Positions 1 through 9,368 of a DNA stretch of 39,254 nt are shown here, in pieces. The number at the start of each line of letters is the position of its first letter. Position 1 is the first letter of the stretch. Below the pieces are notes generated by a model, which saw only the letters and a program-made list of their open reading frames with translations, was not told where the DNA came from and searched no databases. The translations under genes and the position numbers were made by a program. The stretch is from an uncultured Oscillospiraceae bacterium (GTDB taxonomy: Bacteria > Bacillota > Clostridia > Oscillospirales > Oscillospiraceae), in contig CALXDM010000015.1 of the NCBI GenBank assembly GCA_944387065.1, positions 1-39,254 on the forward strand. Direction: 5' to 3'.

Positions 1-832
1 TTCCCTGTCTATCCGCTGTCCGCAAAACCATTGATTTTATTAGCTTTTTGCCGCTATCGCTATCACACCTCATTATTATCTGGGCCACATAGTCCCGCAG
101 GGGCGGAACCACGTCCCGGCCGTGCCGGGCGAAGTGCTCCACGATGGCCGAGCCCACAATGACTCCGTCGGCCACGGCGGCCATGGCTGCGGCCTGCTCC
201 GGGGTGGAGATGCCAAAGCCCACGGCGCAGGGCAGGGTGGGATTGGCCGCCTTGGCCAGGGCCACCATCCCCGCCACGTCGCTGCCAAGCTCCCCCCGCA
301 CGCCGGTTACTCCCAGGGAGGACACGCAGTAGAGAAAGCCCTCGGCCTGCCCGGCGATGCGGGTGATGCGATCCTGGGAGGTGGGGGCGATCATGGACAC
401 CAGGGCCAATCCATGCTGGCGGCACAGGGGGGAGAACTCCTCCCGCTCCTCAAAGGGCACGTCGGGCAGGATCAGCCCGTCCACCCCTGCCTGGGCGGCC
501 TTGGCCAGGAAATGCTGGGCGCCATAGGAAAAGACCACGTTTGCATAGGTCATGCACACCAGGGGGACGGCCAGGTCCCGGCGCAGGCGGCCGGCCATCT
601 CAAAGATCTGGTCCGTGGTGACCCCACCGGCCAGGGCCCGCTGGTTGGCGGCCTGGATCACCGGTCCCTCGGCGGTGGGGTCGGAGAAGGGGATGCCCAG
701 CTCGATGAGGTCGGCCCCCACCTGGGCCATGGCCCGGACGGCGGCCTCGGTAGTCTCCAGGTCCGGGTCCCCGCAGGTGAGGAAGGGGATGAAGGCCTTC
801 CCCCGGGCAAAGGCGTCTGCAATCCGGTTCAT
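1..832 (-). CDS. trpA: Tryptophan synthase alpha chain (3' end beyond window)
   Basis: Converts indole-3-glycerol phosphate to indole plus glyceraldehyde-3-phosphate and channels indole to TrpB. The ATG at 832-830 overlaps the trpB stop in an ATGA, with a GGGGAGGAG ribosome site upstream. The translation carries the early PFLTCGDPD motif with the catalytic Glu in [11 protein letters not shown], then LPDVPFEE, the [10 protein letters not shown] segment and VGFGIST, all in TrpA order. The frame stays open for 277 codons to the window edge. TrpA usually ends near 255-270 residues, and a normal-looking C-terminus (LRDYVAQ) is reached at about residue 251. The following AT-rich tail therefore looks like read-through, and stops crowd the adjacent frame at about 73-81. 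Last visible gene of the trp operon. Identity is secure; the true 3' end is not. Confidence 0.93.
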   Translation of the reverse strand, partial: MNRIADAFARGKAFIPFLTCGDPDLETTEAAVRAMAQVGADLIELGIPFSDPTAEGPVIQAANQRALAGGVTTDQIFEMAGRLRRDLAVPLVCMTYANVVFSYGAQHFLAKAAQAGVDGLILPDVPFEEREEFSPLCRQHGLALVSMIAPTSQDRITRIAGQAEGFLYCVSSLGVTGVRGELGSDVAGMVALAKAANPTLPCAVGFGISTPEQAAAMAAVADGVIVGSAIVEHFARHGRDVVPPLRDYVAQIIMRCDSDSGKKLIKSMVLRTADRQG

Positions 833-2013
833 TCTACAATCTCCTCCCCTCGATAGCGGGCAATGGCCGCGCAGTCCTTGTCCCCTCGGCCTGAGAGGTT
901 GACCACCAGGATCTGATCCCGATCCATGGAGGGGGCAAGGTGCATGGCGTGGGCCACGGCGTGGGCCGATTCGATGGCGGGGATGATCCCCTCGGTGCGG
1001 CTGAGGAACTCAAAGGCGTCCACCGCCTGCTGGTCGGTGACGGCTACGTACTGTGCCCGGCCTGTGTCATGCAGCCAGGCGTGCTCGGGGCCGATGCCCG
1101 GGTAGTCCAGCCCCGCGGAGATGGAGTACACCGGGGCGATCTGCCCGTACTGATCCTGGCAGAAGTAGGACTTCATACCGTGGAAGATGCCCAGCCGCCC
1201 GGTGGCGATGGTGGCCGCCGTGTCCGGGGTGTCCACCCCTCTGCCCGCCGCCTCGCAGCCGATCAGGCGCACGGACGGGTCGTCCAGGAAGTGGTAGAAG
1301 GCCCCCATGGCGTTGGAGCCGCCCCCTACGCAGGCCAGCACCGCGTCAGGCAGCCGGCCCTCCCGCTCCAGCAGCTGCTGTTTGATCTCCCGGGAGATCA
1401 CCGCCTGAAAGTCCCGTACCAGGGTGGGGAAGGGGTGGGGGCCCATGACCGAGCCCAGGCAATAGTGGGTGTCGGCAATGCGGGAGGTCCACTCCCGGAA
1501 GGCGGCCGAGCAGGCGTCCTTCAACGTGGCGGTGCCGGAGGTGACGGGCACCACCCGGGCCCCCAGCAGGCGCATCTTGTACACGTTCAGGGCCTGGCGT
1601 CGGGTGTCCTCCTGCCCCATGAACACCACGCACTCCATGCCGAACAGGGCGGCGGCCGTGGCGGTGGCCACCCCGTGCTGGCCCGCCCCCGTCTCGGCGA
1701 TCAGCCGGGTCTTGCCCATTTTCTTGGCCAGCAGGGCCTGGCCCAGCACGTTGTTGATCTTGTGGGCGCCGGTGTGGTTGAGGTCCTCCCGCTTGAGATA
1801 GATCTTCGCGCCACCCAGTGCCTGCGTCAGCCGCCGAGCCAGGTACAGCCGGGAGGGCCGGCCGGCGTACTCTTGAAACAGCTCGTTCAGCTCCCGCTGA
1901 AACTCTGGGTCCTCCCGGTAGTGGCAGTAGGCCTCCTCCAGCTCCATCACCGCGCTCATCAGCGTCTCGGGCACATACTGCCCGCCGTGGAGGCCAAAGC
2001 GTCCTTTGGACAT
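829..2013 (-). CDS. trpB: Tryptophan synthase beta chain
   Basis: PLP enzyme that condenses indole with serine to give tryptophan, in complex with TrpA. At 394 aa it has the usual length. The N-terminus [15 protein letters not shown] and the PLP-lysine motif HTGAHKINN (Lys about 85) are clear, followed by [13 protein letters not shown], the phosphate loop [10 protein letters not shown] and the C-terminal LSGRGDKD. I chose ATG at 2013 because AGGAG lies 8 nt upstream; an in-frame GTG at 2022 sits directly against that ribosome site and is too close. The gene begins 5 nt after the trpF stop and overlaps trpA by 4 nt, which suggests translational coupling of the two synthase subunits. Family, start and operon position agree. 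Confidence 0.97.
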   Translation of the reverse strand: MSKGRFGLHGGQYVPETLMSAVMELEEAYCHYREDPEFQRELNELFQEYAGRPSRLYLARRLTQALGGAKIYLKREDLNHTGAHKINNVLGQALLAKKMGKTRLIAETGAGQHGVATATAAALFGMECVVFMGQEDTRRQALNVYKMRLLGARVVPVTSGTATLKDACSAAFREWTSRIADTHYCLGSVMGPHPFPTLVRDFQAVISREIKQQLLEREGRLPDAVLACVGGGSNAMGAFYHFLDDPSVRLIGCEAAGRGVDTPDTAATIATGRLGIFHGMKSYFCQDQYGQIAPVYSISAGLDYPGIGPEHAWLHDTGRAQYVAVTDQQAVDAFEFLSRTEGIIPAIESAHAVAHAMHLAPSMDRDQILVVNLSGRGDKDCAAIARYRGEEIVE

Positions 2014-2018
2014 CCCGT

Positions 2019-2624
2019 TCACTCCTCTCGGGCGGCGCGCACCGCCGCCAAAATTTTTTCTTGGTCTTTACAGCCCTGGCATTCCACCCCGCTGGACAGG
2101 TCCACCCCAAAGGGGCGCAGGGTGCGCACCGCCGTCCTTAGGTTCTCCGGGGTCAGCCCACCTGCCAGCAGGTAGGGACGGGGAAAGCCACGCAGCAGGG
2201 CCCAGTTAAAGGGCTTGCCCGACCCCTGCCCGCTATCCAGCACGATCCGGTCGGCGGGGAAACGGGCGGCACGCTCCAGGTCGGCGGCGGCACGCACCTG
2301 GAAGGCCCGCCAGACCTCCCGGCCCGGGGCCAGGGCCCGCAGGGTGGCTAGATAGCCCTCGTCCTCCTGGCCGTGGAGCTGGGCGACCTGGATAGTTCCG
2401 TCCCGGAGCAGAGCCGCGACCTCTTCCACCGGCTGGTCCACAAACACCCCCACGGGGACGATGGCCGAGTCCAGCCGGGCCCGCAGGGCGCGGGCCTGAT
2501 CCGGGGTCAGGCTACGATGGCTTTTGGGGACGTTGAGGACAAAGCCGCACCAGTCCGGCCCGGCCTGGTTGACGAAGTCCACGTCGCAGGGGCGGAAGAG
2601 CCCGCAGATCTTGATCCTGCTCAT
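2019..2624 (-). CDS. trpF: Phosphoribosylanthranilate isomerase
   Basis: Amadori rearrangement of N-(5'-phosphoribosyl)anthranilate to CdRP, a tryptophan pathway step in the cytoplasm. At 201 aa it is a standard single-domain TIM barrel. It opens with [11 protein letters not shown], carrying the catalytic Cys of the KICG motif. It has the [12 protein letters not shown] segment, QLHGQED, the catalytic-Asp region [12 protein letters not shown] and the phosphate-binding [10 protein letters not shown] followed by GVDLSSGVE. The ATG overlaps the trpC stop (ATGA, 2621-2624). It is not fused to trpC, unlike in enterobacteria. Identification is firm. Confidence 0.96.
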   Translation of the reverse strand: MSRIKICGLFRPCDVDFVNQAGPDWCGFVLNVPKSHRSLTPDQARALRARLDSAIVPVGVFVDQPVEEVAALLRDGTIQVAQLHGQEDEGYLATLRALAPGREVWRAFQVRAAADLERAARFPADRIVLDSGQGSGKPFNWALLRGFPRPYLLAGGLTPENLRTAVRTLRPFGVDLSSGVECQGCKDQEKILAAVRAAREE

Positions 2625-3409
2625 CCCGCCGCCTCCCGAAAGGCGGCCAGCCGACCGGCCGGGTCGGCCGCGCGCATCAGCGCCTCCCCCACCAGTACCC
2701 CGTCCGCCCCCATGGCCCGAGCCGCCGCGGCGTCCTCCGGGCGGGCCACGCCGCTTTCGGACACATACAGCACGCCGGGGGGAACCCGCTCCCGCAACCG
2801 CCGGGCGTTGTCCAGGTCCACGGAGAAGTCCTTCAGGTTCCGGTTGTTTACCCCAATGATCCGGGCCCCGGCCGCCGCCGCGCTGTCCACCTCCTCCTCG
2901 TCATGGGCCTCCACCAGGGCGGCCAAGCCCAGTTCCCGGCAGATGGCCAGGTAGCGCTCCAGCGTCCCGGTGTCCAGCAGGGCGCAGATCAGCAGCACGC
3001 AGTCCGCCCCCAGCATCCGGGTCTGGTAGAGCTGGTACTCGTCCACGGTGAAGTCCTTGCGCAGCATGGGGGTGTCCACCGCCGCCCGGATGTCCCGAAA
3101 GATCTGGTCGGAGCCCAGGAACCACCGGGGCTCGGTCAGGCAGGAGATGGCGTCCGCCCCTCCGCGCTGATAGGCCCGGGCGATGTCCAGGTAGGGGAAG
3201 TCCTCTGAGATGACTCCCTTGGAAGGGGAGGCCCGCTTCACCTCGCACAGGAAGGACAGCCCCGGCCGCTCCAGCGCCGCCTGGAAGCGGGCCCCGCCGC
3301 CAGGGCCCAGCGCCCGGCATCGCTCCCGCAGGGCCTCCAGGCCGGTCTGAGCCTGGTCTGCCGCCACCCGCTGCCGGGCGTGGGCGGCCAGCTGCTCCAG
3401 GATGCTCAT
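2621..3409 (-). CDS. trpC: Indole-3-glycerol phosphate synthase
   Basis: Closes the indole ring: CdRP to indole-3-glycerol phosphate with loss of CO2 and water. At 262 aa this is the usual monofunctional TIM-barrel length. Diagnostic segments are [15 protein letters not shown] (catalytic Glu and Lys), [28 protein letters not shown] (catalytic Lys), [25 protein letters not shown] and YVSESGV. The ATG overlaps the trpD stop by ATGA, and its own stop overlaps trpF the same way, so expression should be coupled along the operon. Confidence 0.97.
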   Translation of the reverse strand: MSILEQLAAHARQRVAADQAQTGLEALRERCRALGPGGGARFQAALERPGLSFLCEVKRASPSKGVISEDFPYLDIARAYQRGGADAISCLTEPRWFLGSDQIFRDIRAAVDTPMLRKDFTVDEYQLYQTRMLGADCVLLICALLDTGTLERYLAICRELGLAALVEAHDEEEVDSAAAAGARIIGVNNRNLKDFSVDLDNARRLRERVPPGVLYVSESGVARPEDAAAARAMGADGVLVGEALMRAADPAGRLAAFREAAG

Positions 3410-4437
3410 GCCTCTCCCCCCGGCAGGTTGCTCACCGCGATGAACCGGTTGAGGGTCTCCAGGGCCTGGCCTGAGTCGATGAGCCGGGCGGCCAGGGCCA
3501 CGCCGTCCCCCATGGTGTCTGCCTTGCCGCCGATGTAGAGGGAGGCCCCCGCGTTGAGCAGCACCGCGTCCCGCCGCGGCCCCGCCTCCCCCTTCAGTAC
3601 GGACAGGGTGATGGCGGCGTTGTCCTCCGGGGCGCCGCCGGCCAGGTCGGCCTTGGCGCAGCGCTTCAGGCCGAAGTCCTCAGGGGCGATGGTGTAGGTT
3701 TTGGACCAGCCGTCCTGGATCTCGCACACGAGGGTGGGGGCGCTCAAGGAGATCTCGTCCAGCCTGTCCTGGCCGTAGACCACCATCCCCCGCCGCACCC
3801 CCAGCTCCATGAGCACCTGGGCCAGGGGAGCCACCAGGTAGCCGTCATATACCCCCAGCAGCTGCCGGGTGGGCCGGGCCGGGTTGGTCAGGGGGCCCAG
3901 AATGTTGAACACCGTGCGCACCCCCAGCTCCTTGCGGATGGGACCCACATACTTCATGGAGACGTGATACTTCTGGGCGAAGAAGAAGCAGATGCCCACC
4001 TCCCGCAGCAGCTGGACGCACCGGTCGGGCCCCTGCTGGATGTTCACCCCCAGGGCCTCCAGGCAGTCCGCCGTCCCACACCGGGAGGAGGCCGCCCGGT
4101 TGCCGTGCTTGGCCACCTTCATACCCCCTGCCGCGGCCACCAGGGCGGCGGTGGTGGAGATGTTGAAGCTGTGGGCGTTGTCCCCGCCGGTGCCCACGAT
4201 CTCAAAGACCTCCATGCCGGCGTCTACCCCCTCGGCGTGGGCGCGCATGGCGGCGGCGCAGCCGGCGATCTCATCGGTGGTCTCTGCCCGGGCGCTCTTG
4301 GTGGACAGGGCGGCCAGGAAGGCGGCGTTCTGGGTGGGGGTGGTCTGGCCGCCCATGATCTCATCCATGACGGCGTAGGCCTCTTGGTAGGTGAGGTCCT
4401 CCTTATTGACGATCTTGACGATAGCCTCTTGAATCAT
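3406..4437 (-). CDS. trpD: Anthranilate phosphoribosyltransferase
   Basis: Transfers phosphoribose from PRPP to anthranilate. At 343 aa it has the normal length for a TrpD not fused to TrpG. Characteristic glycosyltransferase family 3 segments are [14 protein letters not shown] (PRPP/Mg site), [15 protein letters not shown] (anthranilate site), [14 protein letters not shown] and [17 protein letters not shown] at 4437 lies 3 nt past the trpG stop. The 3' end overlaps trpC by 4 nt. Its position directly after trpG suits the TrpE-TrpG/TrpD pathway order. Little doubt. Confidence 0.97.
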   Translation of the reverse strand: MIQEAIVKIVNKEDLTYQEAYAVMDEIMGGQTTPTQNAAFLAALSTKSARAETTDEIAGCAAAMRAHAEGVDAGMEVFEIVGTGGDNAHSFNISTTAALVAAAGGMKVAKHGNRAASSRCGTADCLEALGVNIQQGPDRCVQLLREVGICFFFAQKYHVSMKYVGPIRKELGVRTVFNILGPLTNPARPTRQLLGVYDGYLVAPLAQVLMELGVRRGMVVYGQDRLDEISLSAPTLVCEIQDGWSKTYTIAPEDFGLKRCAKADLAGGAPEDNAAITLSVLKGEAGPRRDAVLLNAGASLYIGGKADTMGDGVALAARLIDSGQALETLNRFIAVSNLPGGEA

Positions 4438-4440
4438 CGC

Positions 4441-5007
4441 TCATTCCTCCAAAAAATGTTTCAGCAGCTCCCCGCCCTGGGGGGTGAGGATGGACTCGGG
4501 ATGAAACTGTACTCCATAGACCGGGCGGCCCCGGAGCCAGACGGCCATCACCTCTCCGTCCGGGGTGCGGGCGGTGACTTGCAGGCAGTCGGGCAGGGTA
4601 TCCTCCACGGCGGCCAGGGAGTGATACCGGGCGGCGGAGATGGTCTCCGGCAGACCTCGGAACAGGGGGCAGGCCGGATCCAGCCGCACCTGGGAGGGCT
4701 TGCCGTGCATGAGCTGCTTGGCGTAGGACACCACCCCGCCAAAGGCCTCGCAGATCGCCTGATGGCCCAGGCATACGCCCAGGATGGGCATTTCCTCCGC
4801 CAGGGCCTGTACCGCCTCCCGGCACACCCCGGCCTGGGCCGGCCGGCCGGGGCCGGGGGAGAGGATCAGGCGGCTGGGGGCCAGGGCACGAATGTCCGCC
4901 ACGGTCACCTGGTCGTTGCGGACGACCCGGACGTCCGGATCCAGGGCGCCCACCATCTGATAGAGGTTGTAGGAGAAGCTGTCGTAGTTGTCGATGAGCA
5001 GCGTCAT
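4441..5007 (-). CDS. trpG: Anthranilate synthase glutamine amidotransferase subunit
   Basis: Supplies ammonia from glutamine to TrpE. It is a 188-aa class I amidotransferase. The N-terminus TLLIDNYDSFSYNL is typical of TrpG/PabA, followed by LSPGPGRPAQAG, the nucleophile Cys79 in GVCLGHQAI and the His/Glu pair in VQFHPESILT. A longer in-frame start exists upstream, but I chose ATG at 5007 because GGAGGAGG lies just before it and it overlaps the trpE stop (ATGA), as elsewhere in this operon. It could also serve folate synthesis as PabA, but its place inside the trp operon argues for TrpG. Confidence 0.95.
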   Translation of the reverse strand: MTLLIDNYDSFSYNLYQMVGALDPDVRVVRNDQVTVADIRALAPSRLILSPGPGRPAQAGVCREAVQALAEEMPILGVCLGHQAICEAFGGVVSYAKQLMHGKPSQVRLDPACPLFRGLPETISAARYHSLAAVEDTLPDCLQVTARTPDGEVMAVWLRGRPVYGVQFHPESILTPQGGELLKHFLEE

Positions 5008-6479
5008 AGATCCTCCTCCTTTTGGGCCAGCTCCAGGGCCCGGACGACGGCCTGGGCCTTGTTCAGGCACTCCTGGTACTCCTGCTCCGGTTGGGAGTCG
5101 GCCACGATGCCCGCCCCGGCGCGGATGAACACCTTCCCGTTCTTGGCAAAGGCCAGGCGGATGGCGATGCAGGTGTCCAGGTTGCCGGCAAAGTCCAGGT
5201 AGCCGATGGCCCCGCCGTACACCCCCCGCTTATTGTCTTCCAGCGCGTCGATGATCTGGGCCGCCCGCAGCTTGGGGGCCCCGGACAGGGTGCCCGCGGG
5301 CAGGATGGCGTCCACCGCGTCCACCGCATCCCGCCCCGCCGCTAGCTCCCCCCGCACGGTGGAGCCCAGGTGCATCACGTGAGAGAAGCGCTCCACCGAC
5401 AGGTACCGCTCCACCTCCACGCTGCCAAAGCGGCTGATCTTCCCAATGTCGTTTCGTCCCAGGTCCACCAGCATGTTGTGCTCGGCCAGCTCCTTCTCGT
5501 CGGCCAGCAGCTCCCGCTCCAGGGCCTGGTCCTCCTGAGCGGTGCGCCCCCTGGGCCGGGTACCTGCCAGGGGGAAGGTGTGCAGAACCCCGTCTTCCAG
5601 CTTCACCAAGGTCTCCGGGGAGGCCCCAGCCAGCTCCATGTCGTCGCTGGTGAAGTAGAACAGGTAGGGGGATGGATTGAGGGTGCGCAGCACCCGATAC
5701 ACGTCCAGCAGAGAGCCCTCAAACCCCGCCTCCAGCCGGTTGGACAGCACCACCTGGAAGATCTCCCCCTCTCGGATGTGGGCCTTGGCCTGCTCCACCA
5801 TGGCGCAGTACCGCTCCCGGCTGAACAGGGGGCGCACGGGGGTGGTCAGCCGGCTGGGCTGCCGGGGGGCGGGCTGGCCCTGGCGCAGCAGCTGGGCCAT
5901 CCGGTCCAGCTGGGCGCAGGCGGCGGGGTAGGAGCGGTCCAGGTCGGCGGCGTCGGCATTGGTGACCAGGACCAGCTTCTGCCGGAAGTTGTCAAAGGCG
6001 ATCACGCTGCGAAAGAGCATCAGGTCCATGTCGTAAAACCCCTCCTGATCCTGCCCGGTCAGGCGCAGGGAGGGCTCGGCGTACTGGATGTAGTCGTAGG
6101 CGAAGTAGCCCACCAGCCCGCCGGTGAAGGGGGGCAGGCCGGGGAGTGTTGGGCTTTTGTGGGCCGTCAGGATCTGGCGCAGGGCGTCCCCGGGGGAGCA
6201 GCCAGGCTCCAGCGGGACCTCCCCGCCCCGCAGCCGGAGCGCGCCGTCCTTGGCGGTGACCTCCAGCTCTGGCTCAAAGCCCAGGAAGGACCAGCGGCCC
6301 CAGCCCTCGTTGTCGGCGGCGGACTCCAGCAGGAAGCAGTGATTGTCCTGGGAGCGCAGGATGCGCAGGGCCTGGATCGGGGTGAGGAAATCGGACAGCA
6401 GTTCCCGGGTCACCGGGATCTCCCGGTAGGGGCCGGCGGCTGCCAGCGTCCGGGCCTGCTCCAGGGTGGGATGGTACAT
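5004..6479 (-). CDS. trpE: Anthranilate synthase component I
   Basis: First committed enzyme of tryptophan synthesis: chorismate plus ammonia to anthranilate. At 491 aa it has the N-terminal anthranilate synthase domain, with the LLES tryptophan-binding motif at about residues 50-53, suggesting feedback inhibition by tryptophan. The C-terminal chorismate-binding domain has AGASPETL, FPLAGTRPRGRT, LVDLGRNDIG and AGTLSGAPK. ATG at 6479 follows AAAGGAGG by 6 nt; a longer in-frame start at 6530 lies inside the leader terminator and is rejected. It is the first gene of the operon, directly downstream of a T-box leader, so transcription should rise when tRNA-Trp is uncharged. Confidence 0.97.
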   Translation of the reverse strand: MYHPTLEQARTLAAAGPYREIPVTRELLSDFLTPIQALRILRSQDNHCFLLESAADNEGWGRWSFLGFEPELEVTAKDGALRLRGGEVPLEPGCSPGDALRQILTAHKSPTLPGLPPFTGGLVGYFAYDYIQYAEPSLRLTGQDQEGFYDMDLMLFRSVIAFDNFRQKLVLVTNADAADLDRSYPAACAQLDRMAQLLRQGQPAPRQPSRLTTPVRPLFSRERYCAMVEQAKAHIREGEIFQVVLSNRLEAGFEGSLLDVYRVLRTLNPSPYLFYFTSDDMELAGASPETLVKLEDGVLHTFPLAGTRPRGRTAQEDQALERELLADEKELAEHNMLVDLGRNDIGKISRFGSVEVERYLSVERFSHVMHLGSTVRGELAAGRDAVDAVDAILPAGTLSGAPKLRAAQIIDALEDNKRGVYGGAIGYLDFAGNLDTCIAIRLAFAKNGKVFIRAGAGIVADSQPEQEYQECLNKAQAVVRALELAQKEEDL

Positions 6480-6510
6480 GGTCAACCTCCTTTGGCGGGG
6501 CGGGAGATAG

Positions 6511-6550
6511 AAAACGCCCGCCCCTGACAATTCTTGTCAAGGACGGGCGT
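6511..6550 (-). terminator. T-box regulated intrinsic terminator
   Basis: Inverted repeat of about 17 nt per arm (ACGCCCG outer arm, TTGTCA/TGACAA inner arm, short loop), followed on the minus strand by TTTT. The 5' arm overlaps the region needed for the T-box antiterminator, so the two structures are mutually exclusive. Confidence 0.88.
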
Positions 6551-6793
6551 AAACGCTCGCGGTGCCACCTTGCTTCACGGCCCTGGTCGGGCCGCGCACT
6601 TTGCGGGATACCAACATATCCCCGGCAACTGACGTATGCCCCCACGTCGCGGAATACTTGGCCGAAGCCGTTCCTCGCGCCCTCCGTGATCCATTTGCCT
6701 GCCTGCGTTCTGCCCGGCTCTCAGCTGCCCGGACTCTCTGTGAGGGCACAACAGACGTTATCTTCACATCATCGGTTTCACACTATGAACTTG
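6511..6793 (-). ncRNA. T-box leader, tryptophan-specific
   Basis: The leader of the trp operon has the conserved T-box sequence AAGGTGGCACCGCGAGCG at 6572-6555, which pairs with the free CCA end of uncharged tRNA. Stem I signatures are AGAGAG and GCTGAGAG (around 6740-6715). The probable specifier codon is TGG at 6693-6691, followed by a purine, which specifies tRNA-Trp and matches the operon. A terminator hairpin with a T run ends the leader. The expected logic is that uncharged tRNA-Trp stabilises the antiterminator and lets trpEGDCFBA be transcribed. The specifier was picked by eye from motif spacing; the T-box itself is unambiguous. Confidence 0.93.
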
Positions 6794-6799
6794 GCTATC

Positions 6800-6828
6800 A
6801 TCATAACCGCATCCGCCCCGTTTGTCAA
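6800..6828 (-). promoter_or_regulatory. Sigma-A promoter of the trp operon
   Basis: TTGACA at 6828-6823 and TATGAT at 6805-6800 on the minus strand with exactly 17 nt between them. Predicted start near 6793, giving a leader of about 310 nt before trpE. Confidence 0.88.
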
Positions 6829-6863
6829 CCCCTATTTTTTCCATGGGGCGGGATTGGGTTGCT

Positions 6864-7373
6864 TCACAGGCCGAATTCCTTGGCGTAGACGAGGGGCCCG
6901 TGCAGCGCCGGCGCATCCTCCAGCAGCCGGATGGCCATAAAATTTTTGGCGGGAATCCCATGGGGGGCTTCCACCCCCAGCTGGTGCGCGGGGCGGTATC
7001 CCACCCGCGGATAGTACGTTTCGCTGCCCAGGACGAAGGCGTATGGGTAGCCCAGCTCCCTGGCGATCCGGTGCCCCTCCAGGATCAGGGCGGTGCCGAT
7101 GCCCTGCCCCTGGTACCGGGGCTTCACGGACAGGGGGGCCAACGCCAGAACCTGCTGGCCCCCGACGTGGGCCTGTGTGAACAGGATGTGCCCCACGATC
7201 TCCCCGTCCTGCTCCGCCACAAGGGACAGCGGGGGAAGGAAGGCCCCACCCTGTCGTAGCGCGGCCACCAGCGCACCCTCCTCCCCGCTGGCGTGCGGAG
7301 CCGACTTGAAGGCCTCGGTGACGAGCCGGTCAACTACCGGCCGGTCGTGCACGGTCTCTTGTCTGATTTGCAT
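6864..7373 (-). CDS. GNAT family N-acetyltransferase
   Basis: 169-aa acetyltransferase of the GNAT fold, probably YhbS-like. The acetyl-CoA motif YQGQGIGTAL sits after the LAPLSVKP strand, and the C-terminal half has LGSETYYPRVGYRPA, typical of YhbS-type proteins. The N-terminus IRQETVHDRPVVDRLVTEAF is the usual first strand and helix. ATG follows GGAGGGATTCCC. The acceptor substrate cannot be read from sequence. It is separated from the trp promoter by about 35 nt, and its stop faces that promoter on the same strand, so some read-through into the trp leader is possible. Confidence 0.88.
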   Translation of the reverse strand: MQIRQETVHDRPVVDRLVTEAFKSAPHASGEEGALVAALRQGGAFLPPLSLVAEQDGEIVGHILFTQAHVGGQQVLALAPLSVKPRYQGQGIGTALILEGHRIARELGYPYAFVLGSETYYPRVGYRPAHQLGVEAPHGIPAKNFMAIRLLEDAPALHGPLVYAKEFGL

Positions 7374-7428
7374 GGGAATCCCTCCTGGTGAATTGGGGGC
7401 CGACGGGGACGGCGCCCCCGCCGGTCGG

Positions 7429-9135
7429 TCAAGACAGCTTCAGGCCCCGGTACCGGTTCAGACAGGCAAAGATCTCCTGCTTACGGGGCCGGGCCAGGAA
7501 GGGCACCCCGGCTCGTCCCCCGCACAGGCCCTCCAGCCCCTTGGTCTCCAAAAGCCGATCCAGCTCATCCACCACCTGGCGCAGGGTGCGCCTGCCGTCC
7601 ATCAGGCGCTGGTGGGCATACAGCAGGCAGTAGCCCAGCGCGGCGCACTGTTCCTCGTCGGACAGCTGCTCCACATACCGCAGGTCGATGTTCTCCCGAT
7701 TGACGCTCACCCCGTCCCGCCCCATGGTCTTGAGCTTGATCCGGTCCCCGTCCTTGAGCGCGGGGGATGGGAGCGGGCAGCGGTGGAAGCTGGGGGCGGG
7801 GGCGGGATCCAGATCGCCGCCCACAAGGGGGAAGGCCTGGGCCTCCTGCTTGGCAAAGGCGGTGATGTCCTTGGGCACATACCGGTCCATCTGGAGGATG
7901 CAGTCGGCCGCATGGAAGTAGGCTCCCGAGCTGCCGGCCACGATGATGGTGGACACTCCTTGGCGGTGGTACAGCTCCCCGATACGCTCCAGCAGGGGGG
8001 TGATGGGCTCCATGTCCCGATGGATCACCCGCTGCATCAGCTCGTCCCGGATCATGAAGTTGGTGGCGCTGGTGTCCTCGTCCATCAGCAGCAGGGCCGC
8101 CCCCGCCTCCATGGCCTCCACCACGTTGGCCGCCTGGGAGGTGCTGCCGCTGGCGTCCTCGGTGGTAAAGCGGCTGGTATCCTTGCCGTTGGGCAGGTGG
8201 TTGATGAACATGGAGATGTCGTCCCCCCGAACGCTCCGCCCGTCCTCAGCGCGGATCTTCACGGCGGTGTCGTCGGTGACGACATACTCCCGTCCGTCCC
8301 CGGCCACGTGGTTGTACACCCCCAACTCCAGGGCTTTGAGCAGGGTGGACTTGCCGTGATAGCCCCCGCCCACGATCAGGGTGATCCCCCGCTTGAGCCC
8401 CATGCCGGTGACCAGGCCCCGATGGGGCAGCTCCAGCGTGACGGCCAGCTCTTGAGGTGAGCGGAAGGGCACCGCTCCCTGCATGGGCAGGTCGGAGACG
8501 CCGGAGGCCCGGGGCAGGATGCTGCCGTCGGCCACAAAGGCGCACAGGCCCAGTTGGGGGAGCTGCTGTCGGATGGCGTGTTGATCCTCGGCCAGGTCGG
8601 CGATGGTCTGCAGCCGCGCCCGATCCAGATTGCGGTAGAGCAGCGCATCCTCCACGCACCGGGGGAGCAGTTCAAAGAGGATCCGCTCCAGCCCCTTGGC
8701 CTGGATGGTGCGCCCGTTGGCCGGGAAGCCCACCTCGAACCGCACCAGGATGTTCCCGTTCCGCGGGTCCAGGGTGCAGGCCGTCCGCTCCAGTACCTGC
8801 TGGCCGCATCGGCTGATGGAGATCAGCCCGCTGCGGCCCGAGCCCTTGACCTGGAAGGAGGCCTGGCCCGCCCGCCGGCCAAACTGGCGGGTGAGTTCGT
8901 CCTGCAGGGCCACCCGCTGGCAAGGCAGTCGGTAGAGCCGCTGGGGGAAGCCGGCCTGATCCCCGCCTACCCGGACGCTCAGCTGGGAGGGGGCGGCGAA
9001 GGGGTCGCCCTGGACGTGGTCGATGGACAGCACATAGCCGGGGAACTGATAGGTTCCCCGGGTGTCCTTATAGGCTGGATAGCTCCTCCGGTCGATCCGG
9101 GATAGGAGATCGCGAAGATCGGTTGACGTGTGCAT
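7429..9135 (-). CDS. Predicted P-loop ATPase of the ABC class (COG3044-like)
   Basis: 568-aa soluble protein resembling the poorly characterised 'ABC-class ATPase' family. The N-terminal half (about 1-240) begins LSRIDRRSYPAYKDTRG, typical of the family. The ATPase half has a Walker A variant GGGYHGKST at about 256-264, a Walker B-like ALLLMDEDTSATNFM near 345 and a later VAGSSGAYF segment. There are no membrane segments, so a transporter role is unlikely. ATG follows GGAGGGG at good spacing. Members occur as single genes and no biochemical role is established to my knowledge. Upstream on the same strand lies tRNA-Pro with its own terminator. Confidence 0.85.
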   Translation of the reverse strand: MHTSTDLRDLLSRIDRRSYPAYKDTRGTYQFPGYVLSIDHVQGDPFAAPSQLSVRVGGDQAGFPQRLYRLPCQRVALQDELTRQFGRRAGQASFQVKGSGRSGLISISRCGQQVLERTACTLDPRNGNILVRFEVGFPANGRTIQAKGLERILFELLPRCVEDALLYRNLDRARLQTIADLAEDQHAIRQQLPQLGLCAFVADGSILPRASGVSDLPMQGAVPFRSPQELAVTLELPHRGLVTGMGLKRGITLIVGGGYHGKSTLLKALELGVYNHVAGDGREYVVTDDTAVKIRAEDGRSVRGDDISMFINHLPNGKDTSRFTTEDASGSTSQAANVVEAMEAGAALLLMDEDTSATNFMIRDELMQRVIHRDMEPITPLLERIGELYHRQGVSTIIVAGSSGAYFHAADCILQMDRYVPKDITAFAKQEAQAFPLVGGDLDPAPAPSFHRCPLPSPALKDGDRIKLKTMGRDGVSVNRENIDLRYVEQLSDEEQCAALGYCLLYAHQRLMDGRRTLRQVVDELDRLLETKGLEGLCGGRAGVPFLARPRKQEIFACLNRYRGLKLS

Positions 9136-9195
9136 GGGGAGATCCCCTCCTTGTTTGGATTCTCACGCATCCTGGTCTGGATACAACGGGGGAAA

Positions 9196-9230
9196 ACGCC
9201 GAAAAACCGCCTGGGCAGACGGTTTTTCGG
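9196..9230 (-). terminator. Terminator of tRNA-Pro
   Basis: Perfect 11-bp inverted repeat CCGAAAAACCG / CGGTTTTTCGG (9230-9199 read on the minus strand) just after the tRNA 3' end, followed by CGTTTTCC. Confidence 0.8.
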
Positions 9231-9238
9231 CCAATGTT

Positions 9239-9314
9239 TGGTCCGAGTGGGGAGACTCGAACTCCCGGCATCCTGCTCCCAAAGCAGGCGCGCTACCAAC
9301 TGCGCTACACCCGG
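9239..9314 (-). tRNA. tRNA-Pro (anticodon UGG)
   Basis: 76-nt cloverleaf on the minus strand. The acceptor arm is CCGGGTG with CACTCGG (one G-T wobble), then discriminator A and an encoded CCA at 9241-9239. The anticodon stem is CCTGC/GCAGG with loop TTTGGGA, giving anticodon TGG. The T arm has GGGAG TTCGAGT CTCCC. All arms pair well. It has its own promoter (9369-9397) and terminator (9196-9230), so it is a single-gene transcription unit. Confidence 0.96.
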
Positions 9315-9368
9315 TAATTAGTCTTACCTGCCCCGGGGAGAGCACCGCCCGGCGGAAGGTATGCCTCC

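Noticed and set aside
6675..6750. Unusually short T-box Stem I
   Set aside because: An apparent GCCCTC/GAGGGC pairing suggested it, but AGAGAG and GCTGAGAG elements with upstream sequence fit a normal Stem I.
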